The notes under the pieces were generated by a model. That model was not told the DNA's origin. It did not search any database and saw only the letters and a program-made list of their open reading frames with translations. Shown piece after piece: positions 1-4,882 of a DNA stretch of 6,634 nucleotides; position 1 is the first letter of the stretch; every line of letters starts with the position of its first letter. Made by a program: the position numbers and the translations under genes. This stretch comes from an uncultured Eubacteriales bacterium (lineage in GTDB: Bacteria > Bacillota > Clostridia > Lachnospirales > Bianqueaceae), in contig ONYR01000033.1 in assembly GCA_900322165.1 (NCBI GenBank), positions 1-6,634 on the forward strand. The letters run 5' to 3'.

Positions 1-1792
1 CTTCAGGATCGCCGGGGGTTCCGTTACTGTCTACAGGTGTCAGAGATGCGGAAGTATTGGTTTCGGCCGTATATTCTCCAGGAGCTTCGGCTTTTTCAAC
101 CAACTTGACCTGATAGGTCAGGGAAACCGGTGCGAAATTCGAAACAGCTTCGTTGATGTTCCAGACGAAATGCTCGTCAGCTTTTCCTTCGCCTTTGAAG
201 TAGGAGAGGGTGAAAGCGTATTTTCCATCCGCATCGGGCTTGAAACCGTAGGTGCTGGTGGCACCATCAGCTGCATCGAGTTTAACAGCCTCGTAGGTTT
301 TGTCACCGACCTTCAGAGTCAGGCTTGCAGCCTCATCGACAAAGTCGAAATTATAAGGCTGAGACTCGTCATAACCCATTTTGTCTTCAACGGTACTGCC
401 TTTATCAAGAAGGTAGAGGATGTCATTCTGGATATTATTGAAATTCAGAGTAGCACCACCGTTCAGCATGTTCATAAACGCGACACCAAGCGGACGACTT
501 CCATCTCCAACATCCATGGCGTAGCAATGATAACCGGCATCCTGCATCTTGGAATAGGCGACCCAAGTGTTGTACAAAGCCCAATCTACACAAAGTGCGT
601 GATCCTTGGCTTCCTTTCGGGGAATTACTTTTTCAAGGTCGATATTGGCTTTGTAGATGCTTTGAATATATTGCGAGCCATCATTTGTAACCCAGGTTTT
701 GACATTTTGCCAATACTGATCCCAGTCACCACCGGGAATATCGTATACACCCTCTTTGCCAAGCTTGGGATATCCCCAGGATGTCTGACCAGCTTGAGGA
801 TTGTCGAATTTGACCCAAACCGTACTTCTTTCGCCCTCGTGCAAGAACTGGTAGGCTGTTCCGTCACTTAACAGGATTACATATTTTCGGAAATCTTCCA
901 CTTCCGAATCAGCGGCCAATACTTCCTGAGCTTTGACAAGGCCAACTTCAATGTTTGAACCACTGCTGTCCGGTTTTACCTGAACGGCAGCCAGAATAGC
1001 CTCTTTGCTATCTTCTGTCAGCTCAGCAAGTTCGTAGTTATAATGAGCAATACCCTTAAAGGAAACGACAGCGATTTTGATGGAGGCTCCCGTCTCCTTT
1101 TTGGAAGCAAGAAGCTGATCCAGAAGAGTCTCGAACATTCTGGCTGTAGCCTCATTACAAGATGATTTATCCAAAACAAAAACGATATCAGAGTTCAGGT
1201 TCTCTTCCGCTGCGGGCAGGGAAAGGGTGACGTCGTAGACATCTTCCGTATCGCTCGGTGCAGCGCTCTTGGACTTGGAAGTTTCCCAAGTGGTTCCCTG
1301 GGGTTCGTCTGCAGTGCTTCCGCCTTCGCCTTCGGTGGGCTCGGTGGTCTCACCTTCGGTCGGCTCGGTAGTATCGGTGGTATCGCCTTCGGTCGGCTGT
1401 TTTTGAGCACCTTCTTCTTCGTTTGAGGAAGCAGCCTGATTAGTGGCATCATTTTCGGCCTTCTCTCCAACCGTCTCGTCGGTCTGGTTGGCTTCTTCCG
1501 TCTGTCCTTCAGCCTGATCAGCTTCTTCAGCCTGTCCTTCAGCCTGATCAGCTTCTTCAGACTGTCCTTCGGCCTGATCAGCTTCTTCAGACTGGCCGTC
1601 GGCCTGATCAGCTTCTTCGGACTGTCCTTCGGTCTGTTTCTGTTCAGCTTCCTGTTCCGCTTCGGACTCTTGCTCCTGGCTGGATGCGGTGGGGGCTTCG
1701 GTTTCGTCGGTATCGGCAAACGCGGATAACGGCATGAGCGTGAAGCACATTGCAAGGACTAGCAGGAGTGCTAAGAAACGTTTCTTGAACAT
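1..1792 (-). CDS. Secreted vWA-domain surface protein/adhesin, C-terminus cut by window edge
   Basis: The frame is open from ATG at 1792 to the window edge, giving 597 residues without a stop. Residues 1-26 are a Sec signal peptide (MFKKRF, hydrophobic core, LSAFA before DTDE). Residues 28-180 are an acidic Glu/Gln/Thr/Pro-rich stalk with two repeat blocks. A vWA domain begins near residue 186: DIVFVLDKSSC carries the first metal-site motif (D208, S210, C212), GSNIEVGL the second (S279) and ILLSDG the third (D310). About 110 residues rich in Trp separate ILLSDG from the next core strand, GYHCYAMDVGD. Residues 480-565 resemble the beta-sandwich that follows vWA in Gram-positive pilus-tip or adhesin proteins, and the end (SASLTPVDSNGTPGDP) resembles the linker before their repeat domains. 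Such proteins usually end in a sortase signal or a long repeat region, but that part is absent here. The start has AGGAGA at 1800-1805. A role in adhesion or matrix binding is inferred; ligand unknown. Confidence 0.88.
   Translation of the reverse strand, partial: MFKKRFLALLLVLAMCFTLMPLSAFADTDETEAPTASSQEQESEAEQEAEQKQTEGQSEEADQADGQSEEADQAEGQSEEADQAEGQAEEADQAEGQTEEANQTDETVGEKAENDATNQAASSNEEEGAQKQPTEGDTTDTTEPTEGETTEPTEGEGGSTADEPQGTTWETSKSKSAAPSDTEDVYDVTLSLPAAEENLNSDIVFVLDKSSCNEATARMFETLLDQLLASKKETGASIKIAVVSFKGIAHYNYELAELTEDSKEAILAAVQVKPDSSGSNIEVGLVKAQEVLAADSEVEDFRKYVILLSDGTAYQFLHEGERSTVWVKFDNPQAGQTSWGYPKLGKEGVYDIPGGDWDQYWQNVKTWVTNDGSQYIQSIYKANIDLEKVIPRKEAKDHALCVDWALYNTWVAYSKMQDAGYHCYAMDVGDGSRPLGVAFMNMLNGGATLNFNNIQNDILYLLDKGSTVEDKMGYDESQPYNFDFVDEAASLTLKVGDKTYEAVKLDAADGATSTYGFKPDADGKYAFTLSYFKGEGKADEHFVWNINEAVSNFAPVSLTYQVKLVEKAEAPGEYTAETNTSASLTPVDSNGTPGDPE
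1325..1396 (-). repeat. Degenerate Thr/Pro/Glu repeat (TTEPTEGE-type) in the stalk
   Basis: Residues 133-156 of the vWA protein contain three PTEG units in the order PTEGDTTD, TTEPTEGE, TTEPTEGE, an 8-residue period (24 bp). The block sits between the decapeptide array and the vWA domain. It looks like a flexible stalk of the kind common in wall-exposed proteins. Confidence 0.7.
1481..1630 (-). repeat. Five tandem 30-bp repeats coding a 10-residue acidic unit
   Basis: Residues 55-104 of the vWA protein are five copies of a decapeptide with consensus EGQSEEADQA. The variants are DGQ at copy 2, QAEE at copy 4 and QTEEANQT at copy 5. On the plus strand the unit reads roughly as gcttcttcagactgtccttc followed by ggcctgatca. 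The copies keep exact 30-bp register, and most differences are single bases, so the array probably arose by slippage or recombination. It forms an extended, strongly acidic spacer just after the signal peptide. Copy number is likely to vary between strains. Confidence 0.93.
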
Positions 1793-1878
1793 TTTGAGAT
1801 CTCCTATCGCTCTTATTTATTTCTATAGCAGACACGATGGAAATGGGCCTACAATAGATGTAAATTATACATTTGCAT

Positions 1879-1906
1879 ATTATAGCACAAATATCGTACA
1901 TAACAA
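1879..1906 (-). promoter_or_regulatory. Sigma-A-type promoter with extended -10 for the vWA gene
   Basis: Read on the minus strand, TTGTTA (1906-1901) is followed by 16 bp and a perfect TATAAT (1884-1879). The -10 is preceded by TGC, an extended -10 element. It would start transcription near 1872, about 80 nt upstream of the vWA start codon. Confidence 0.72.
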
Positions 1907-1908
1907 GC

Positions 1909-1962
1909 CTTGTGTGTGCATTTATTCCCTAATTAATTGTTATGGGTGATTATCTACACAAG
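1909..1962. repeat. 7-bp inverted repeat CTTGTGT/ACACAAG between the divergent promoters
   Basis: CTTGTGT at 1909-1915 is matched exactly by ACACAAG at 1956-1962, with 40 bp between. The left arm lies directly upstream of the vWA -35 box. Position fits a looping or paired operator, but a 7-bp match in AT-rich DNA can be chance, so function is speculative. Confidence 0.3.
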
Positions 1963-2016
1963 TTGTTCGGGTGGTGTTTTTGAGCGTGACGAGTGCCTTG
2001 CATTTACGCTTTCTAC

Positions 2017-2045
2017 TTGACATGTACAGGTAAAGCTGATAGAAT
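2017..2045 (+). promoter_or_regulatory. Strong sigma-A-type promoter for the scfA operon
   Basis: A perfect TTGACA at 2017-2022 is followed by 17 bp and TAGAAT at 2040-2045 (5 of 6 consensus). Transcription would start near 2052, giving a leader of about 55 nt before scfA. It is one of the two best consensus promoters in the window. Confidence 0.82.
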
Positions 2046-2107
2046 ACATCAAGTCTATCGCCGCATGGTCGGTGAGGATTCAATATCGTAGGAAAGAGGG
2101 AATTGTC

Positions 2108-2254
2108 ATGACCAGAATCAAGACTCTTAGCTCCAGAAACCTTGCCGAGTCCGCTAAGAAGGGCGGCTGCGGTGAGTGCCAGACTTCTTGCCAGTCTGCC
2201 AGCAAGACTTCTTGCAGCGTTGCGAACCAGAAGTGCGAGCAGCTGAAAAAGTAA
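2108..2254 (+). CDS. scfA: SCIFF ranthipeptide precursor, five-cysteine variant
   Basis: This 48-residue peptide has the SCIFF family layout. A leader (MTRIKTLSSRNLAESAKKGG) is followed by a Cys/Thr/Ser-rich core with CQTSCQSA, KTSC and VANQ-x-C. SCIFF peptides are RiPP precursors in which a radical SAM enzyme links a Cys sulfur to a Thr; mature function is unknown. Cysteines are present at 21, 24, 28, 36 and 43. The usual sixth, in SACKTSC, is Ser32 here (AGC at 2201-2203), and the usual Thr after the next Cys is Ser37 (AGC at 2216-2218). From memory of the Clostridium thermocellum and Thermoanaerobacter homologues, Cys32 and Thr37 are the thioether partners, so both are altered here. ATG 2108 is preferred over an in-frame GTG at 2072 because AGAGGG lies 7 nt upstream and the peptide begins as in the family. 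A terminator follows, then the maturase. Confidence 0.95.
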   Translation: MTRIKTLSSRNLAESAKKGGCGECQTSCQSASKTSCSVANQKCEQLKK

Positions 2255-2273
2255 TTTTGCGCTAAAAGGAGAG

Positions 2274-2306
2274 TCGCTGCATAGCTATGCTTTGCAGCGA
2301 TTTTTT
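2274..2306 (+). terminator. Intrinsic terminator/attenuator between scfA and scfB
   Basis: TCGCTGCA (2274-2281) pairs perfectly with TGCAGCGA (2293-2300) across an 11-nt loop, followed by six Ts (2301-2306). It begins 20 nt after the scfA stop. Partial readthrough would yield much more precursor than maturase mRNA. I see no convincing separate promoter for scfB in 2307-2430. The best match is TTGATA at 2380 with a weak -10 (TATTTG at 2401). Confidence 0.88.
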
Positions 2307-2430
2307 CATGCCTAAATGACGGCCGCATATGGGTGGGTGTCTGCGCATTCAGGCACAGCGGTACGCGCATGCAGCCGATTTGATACCGATCAGATTTTCG
2401 TATTTGTGAAAGAACAGAAGAGGAAACAGG

Positions 2431-3915
2431 ATGGTTCATTGCTTTAAAAAGAACGGGTACAATATTGTGCTCGATGTCAACAGCGGGTGCGTGCACCAGG
2501 TCGATGATGTCGCGTATGACATGATCGAGATGTATGAGACGCACAAGCCGGAGGAGATCATCGATGCGATGCTCGACAAGTATGGTGACCGGGAGGATGT
2601 GACCCGGGAGGACCTTACGCAGACGATCGAGGACATTGAATTTCTGAAGAGCCAGGGACAACTGTTTACGGATGACCTGTTTGAGAGTGTTTCCTTTGAT
2701 TTTAAGAAGCGTCAGTCGGTGCTGAAAGCGCTCTGTCTGCATGTGGCGCAGGACTGTAACCTGTCCTGCAAATACTGCTTTGCGGGCGAGGGCGAGTACC
2801 ATGGTGAGCGTGGGCTGATGAGCTTTGAGACCGGTAAACGTGCGCTCGATTTCCTCATCGAGAATTCGGGAACCCGCCACAACCTTGAGGTTGACTTCTT
2901 TGGCGGTGAGCCGCTGATGAACTGGGAAGTCGTGAAGCAGCTTGTTGCGTACGGACGTTCGAAGGAAAAGGAGTTCAACAAGAACTTCCGTTTCACAATT
3001 ACAACGAACGGCATGCTCATTAACGACGAAGTCATCGATTTCTGCAACAAGGAGATGGGCAACGTTGTATTGAGCATGGACGGACGCAAAATGGTCAATG
3101 ACCGGATGCGTTCCAACCGCGCGGGCCGCGGAAGTTACGATACGATCGTGCCGAAGTTCCAGAAGTTTGTCGAAGCGCGCGGGGACAAAGAGTATTATAT
3201 GCGCGGCACGTTCACACATTATAATGTAGATTTCCTGCAGGACATTCTTCATATGGCCGATCTTGGCTTCAAAGAGCTGTCGATCGAGCCGGTTGTCGCA
3301 CCGCCCGAGGCGGACTACGCGCTGAGGGAGGAGGACCTGCCGACGATCCTGGAGCAGTATGATCAGCTGGCCGTGGAGATGCTGAAGCGTCACAAGGAAG
3401 GCCGCGACTTCACGTTCTATCATTATATGATCGATCTTGATGCGGGTCCGTGTGTTGTCAAGCGTATTTCGGGCTGCGGTGTCGGCACCGAGTACCTTGC
3501 GGTCAACGCGAACGGTGATCTCTATCCGTGCCATCAGTTTGCGGGTGAGGAGAAGTTCAAGGTCGGAAACGTCTACACGGGCATTACCGATACGACAGTC
3601 TGCGATGAATTCAAGGAGTGCAATATCTACTCGCACAAAGAATGTTCGAAATGCTTTGCGCGGATGTACTGCAGCGGCGGATGTGCGGCGAATGCGATGC
3701 ACACGACCGGATCGATTACCGGCGTGTACGAGATGGGATGCGAGATCCATCGCAACCGAATCGAGAACGCGCTGATGCTGCAGGTCGCGATGCGCGAGGA
3801 GGAAGACGGTGAAGTTACCGGCAAGAAAGCGGAGGAGTGCTATGAAGACGATTGCGAGTTTCACTGTGGATCACTTGAAACTGCTTCCGGGGATCTATGT
3901 GTCCCGGAAAGATAA
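2431..3915 (+). CDS. scfB: SCIFF maturase: radical SAM/SPASM thioether-forming enzyme
   Basis: The enzyme (494 aa) uses S-adenosylmethionine and iron-sulfur clusters to form a Cys-to-Thr alpha-carbon thioether in the ScfA core peptide. Residues 1-95 resemble the N-terminal PqqD-like recognition domain that binds the leader (DVNSGCVHQVDD). The radical SAM motif is C109-x3-C113-x2-C116 (CNLSCKYC), followed by FFGGEPLMNW near 157-166. A SPASM/auxiliary-cluster region covers about 341-437: C341, C349, C367 (YPCHQF), C391, C397, C405-x2-C408-x5-C414 (CSKCFARMYC), C418 and C437. All expected cluster ligands appear present. The start has AGAGG (2419-2423), 7 nt upstream. The conserved region ends near residue 455; the remaining 39 residues form a charged tail with C470, C475, C479 and C490. 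Residues 471-494 are read out of frame with the luxS start, so the tail may come from a lost stop codon. Confidence 0.96.
   Translation: MVHCFKKNGYNIVLDVNSGCVHQVDDVAYDMIEMYETHKPEEIIDAMLDKYGDREDVTREDLTQTIEDIEFLKSQGQLFTDDLFESVSFDFKKRQSVLKALCLHVAQDCNLSCKYCFAGEGEYHGERGLMSFETGKRALDFLIENSGTRHNLEVDFFGGEPLMNWEVVKQLVAYGRSKEKEFNKNFRFTITTNGMLINDEVIDFCNKEMGNVVLSMDGRKMVNDRMRSNRAGRGSYDTIVPKFQKFVEARGDKEYYMRGTFTHYNVDFLQDILHMADLGFKELSIEPVVAPPEADYALREEDLPTILEQYDQLAVEMLKRHKEGRDFTFYHYMIDLDAGPCVVKRISGCGVGTEYLAVNANGDLYPCHQFAGEEKFKVGNVYTGITDTTVCDEFKECNIYSHKECSKCFARMYCSGGCAANAMHTTGSITGVYEMGCEIHRNRIENALMLQVAMREEEDGEVTGKKAEECYEDDCEFHCGSLETASGDLCVPER
3831..3837 (+). promoter_or_regulatory. Shine-Dalgarno site of luxS, inside scfB
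   Basis: GGAGGAG lies 4 nt before ATG 3842, within scfB codons. It decides the luxS start over an in-frame GTG at 3809, which would add 11 residues (KLPARKRRSA-like) not seen in LuxS proteins. It implies translational coupling to scfB. Confidence 0.85.
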
Positions 3916-4321
3916 GATCGGAAGCGAAACGGTAACCACGTTTGACATCCGTGTCACCAGGCCGAACTGTGAACCGGTCATGGAGACCGGTGAGATCCAT
4001 ACGATCGAGCATCTTGGCGCGACGTACCTTCGGAACCGGGCAGACGTGGCGGATCAGATCATCTACTTCGGCCCGATGGGCTGCCGGACGGGTTTCTATT
4101 TGCTGATGGCGGGCGACCTGGAGTCGGAGGATATTGTTGAGCTGATCCGGGATATGTTTGCGTTTATCACAGACTTTGAGGGGGAGATCCCCGGAGCAAG
4201 ACCCGAGCAGTGCGGCAACTATTCGGATCAGGATCTTGACGGTGCGAAGAAGCGGGCAGAGCGCTATTTAAATGAAGTAATAGCTCAGATCGGGCCGGAA
4301 AGACTCCACTATGCTGAGTAA
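3842..4321 (+). CDS. luxS: S-ribosylhomocysteine lyase (LuxS)
   Basis: LuxS cleaves S-ribosylhomocysteine to homocysteine and 4,5-dihydroxy-2,3-pentanedione, the AI-2 precursor. It serves both the activated methyl cycle and, in some species, quorum sensing. The 159-residue length is normal. Metal ligands are H53 and H57 in HTIEHLGA plus C124 in CGNY. E56 is the general-base position, and the catalytic cysteine is C81 in GPMGCRTGFY. The N-terminus (MKTIASFTVDH, then LLPGIYVSRKDK) matches the Firmicute type. The gene starts 74 nt before the scfB stop in another frame, so the two are probably co-transcribed and coupled. LuxS next to SCIFF genes is not an arrangement I recognise. A metabolic link is weak, since radical SAM cleavage gives 5'-deoxyadenosine and methionine rather than S-adenosylhomocysteine. 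Cytoplasmic homodimer in characterised members. Confidence 0.98.
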   Translation: MKTIASFTVDHLKLLPGIYVSRKDKIGSETVTTFDIRVTRPNCEPVMETGEIHTIEHLGATYLRNRADVADQIIYFGPMGCRTGFYLLMAGDLESEDIVELIRDMFAFITDFEGEIPGARPEQCGNYSDQDLDGAKKRAERYLNEVIAQIGPERLHYAE

Positions 4322-4344
4322 GATTACGCTCGGTACAGACGCAT

Positions 4345-4368
4345 GCGGACACTCGTCCGCGAGTGGAC
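4345..4368. repeat. Overlapping inverted repeats after luxS
   Basis: Three mutually exclusive hairpins share this segment: GCGGAC/GTCCGC (4345-4350 with 4355-4360), CACTCG/CGAGTG (4350-4355 with 4360-4365), and GTCC/GGAC (4355-4358 with 4365-4368). No T-tract follows, so this is not a classic terminator. It may protect the 3' end of the luxS message or simply be a GC-rich palindrome. Confidence 0.45.
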
Positions 4369-4385
4369 AAAACAGAAAACGTGCA

Positions 4386-4415
4386 TAAAAAAGAATTGCA
4401 AAAAGTCCGCAATTC
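4386..4415 (-). terminator. Minus-strand terminator-like hairpin, overlapping the plus-strand one
   Basis: GAATTGC (4393-4399) pairs with GCAATTC (4409-4415). Read on the minus strand, it is followed by a run of six Ts (plus-strand A-run 4387-4392). It shares bases 4411-4415 with the plus-strand hairpin, so the two cannot form in one RNA. The region may block transcription both ways, though no minus-strand gene lies to its right in this window. Confidence 0.45.
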
Positions 4416-4438
4416 GGTCAAATTTTGATCGAATTTTT
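4411..4438 (+). terminator. Probable terminator of the scfA-scfB-luxS operon
   Basis: AATTCGGTCAAA (4411-4422) pairs with TTTGATCGAATT (4424-4435), with one G-T pair and a very short loop, and runs into five Ts (4434-4438). The stem is AT-rich, so termination may be incomplete. It ends directly at the -35 box of the tRNA promoter. Confidence 0.62.
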
Positions 4439-4439
4439 G

Positions 4440-4468
4440 TTGACTTACCCCTCGTGTTGTGTTAGAAT
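4440..4468 (+). promoter_or_regulatory. Strong promoter of tRNA-Thr
   Basis: TTGACT (4440-4445) and TAGAAT (4463-4468) are separated by 17 bp. Predicted initiation near 4475 gives a leader of about 57 nt that would be removed by RNase P before the tRNA 5' end at 4532. Confidence 0.82.
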
Positions 4469-4531
4469 GACTCTTGCATTGCGAAACGCGCCTTTAAAGA
4501 CGTGCCTCGCAGTAGCAATAGTACGTGGCTA

Positions 4532-4604
4532 GCTGCTGTGGCTCAGTCGGTAGAGCGTCGCCTTGGTAAGGCGGAGGTCACCAGTTCGAATCTGGTCAGC
4601 AGCT
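4532..4604 (+). tRNA. tRNA-Thr (anticodon GGU)
   Basis: The full cloverleaf is visible. The acceptor is GCTGCTG with CAGCAGC (7 pairs). The D stem is GCTC/GAGC, and the anticodon stem is TCGCC/GGCGG around loop TTGGTAA, giving GGT at positions 34-36. A 5-nt variable loop (AGGTC) follows, then the T arm ACCAG-TTCGAAT-CTGGT. The discriminator base is T and CCA is not encoded, so it must be added after transcription. It reads ACC and, by wobble, ACU. The gene stands alone as its own transcription unit. Confidence 0.97.
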
Positions 4605-4610
4605 CGAAAC

Positions 4611-4642
4611 AAACCCCGGAACCTGATGGTTTCGGGGTTTTT
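4611..4642 (+). terminator. Rho-independent terminator of tRNA-Thr
   Basis: AAACCCCG-G-AACC (4611-4623) pairs with GGTT-T-CGGGGTTT (4628-4640) around a TGAT tetraloop, including one G-T wobble. Ts run through 4638-4642. It begins 7 nt after the tRNA. Confidence 0.92.
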
Positions 4643-4882
4643 CGTTGTATAATATTACATGATAATATCATTTTGCGTAAAATATTAAGATTTTATTTAA
4701 CAAGACTACAATTACAAAAGAAGGCTAAAACATAAGGAATGCTGATTTTAAAATAGAAAATGAATTTATACTTGAAAAAAGAAAAACGTATGATATTATA
4801 GTAATAGCGCATAGAGTACATATATGCCTATTATTATAAACGCACCAAACATATAGAAAGGTGCTACAAAGGAGATAGTTCA
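4643..4882. other. AT-rich spacer upstream of the sipW-like gene
   Basis: About 240 bp, markedly richer in A and T than either flank, with no credible coding sequence. It holds the probable sipW promoter (4772-4799), a small hairpin GCACC/GGTGC (4842-4846 with 4860-4864) just before the ribosome binding site, and the site itself (AAAGGAGAT, 4868-4876). AT-rich upstream DNA of this kind can bind repressors, but no specific operator is recognisable. Confidence 0.6.
4772..4799 (+). promoter_or_regulatory. Probable promoter of the sipW-tasA-like operon
   Basis: TTGAAA (4772-4777) is followed by 16 bp and TATTAT (4794-4799), with initiation expected near 4806, about 77 nt before the start codon. 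The surrounding DNA is so AT-rich that alternative boxes exist, so the exact site is uncertain. Confidence 0.5.

Larger units (their letters stand above)
1793..2107. other. Divergent intergenic region between the vWA gene and scfA
   Basis: These 315 bp hold no credible gene. They contain a minus-strand promoter for the vWA gene (1879-1906), a plus-strand promoter for scfA (2017-2045), an inverted repeat between them (1909-1962) and untranslated leaders of roughly 80 and 55 nt. The vWA leader ends in AGGAGA (plus-strand 1800-1805). The scfA leader ends in GAAAGAGGG, 7 nt before its ATG. I see no recognisable riboswitch in either leader. Confidence 0.75.

Noticed and set aside
170..871. Plus-strand open frame opposite the vWA gene
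   Set aside because: The minus-strand frame has a signal peptide, vWA motifs and continuous coding over 597 codons. The plus frame is its shadow.
1481..1630. CRISPR-like array
   Set aside because: Copies are contiguous with no spacers and are in frame within a coding sequence.
1195..1755. Lys/Arg/Pro-rich repeat protein on the minus strand
   Set aside because: It is a frame-shifted reading of the vWA stalk repeats. The 30-bp period keeps all frames open, which creates this artefact.
2072..2107. GTG start giving a longer SCIFF precursor
   Set aside because: The extra 12 residues are not part of the family pattern, and the ribosome binding site fits ATG 2108.
3809..3841. GTG start giving a longer LuxS
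   Set aside because: LuxS proteins begin at the MKTIASF-type N-terminus, and GGAGGAG sits directly before ATG 3842.
2080..3864. Long (594-codon) open frame on the minus strand opposite scfB
   Set aside because: It lies wholly antisense to a clear radical SAM gene, shows no recognisable domain, and its openness follows from the codon bias of scfB. No ribosome binding site or promoter supports it.
4532..4604. Integration site at the tRNA-Thr 3' end
   Set aside because: No copy of the tRNA 3' end is visible elsewhere in the window and no integrase is present.
4502..4735. Short plus-strand frame containing AVAQSVERRLGK-like sequence
   Set aside because: It is a translation through tRNA-Thr, a familiar artefact.
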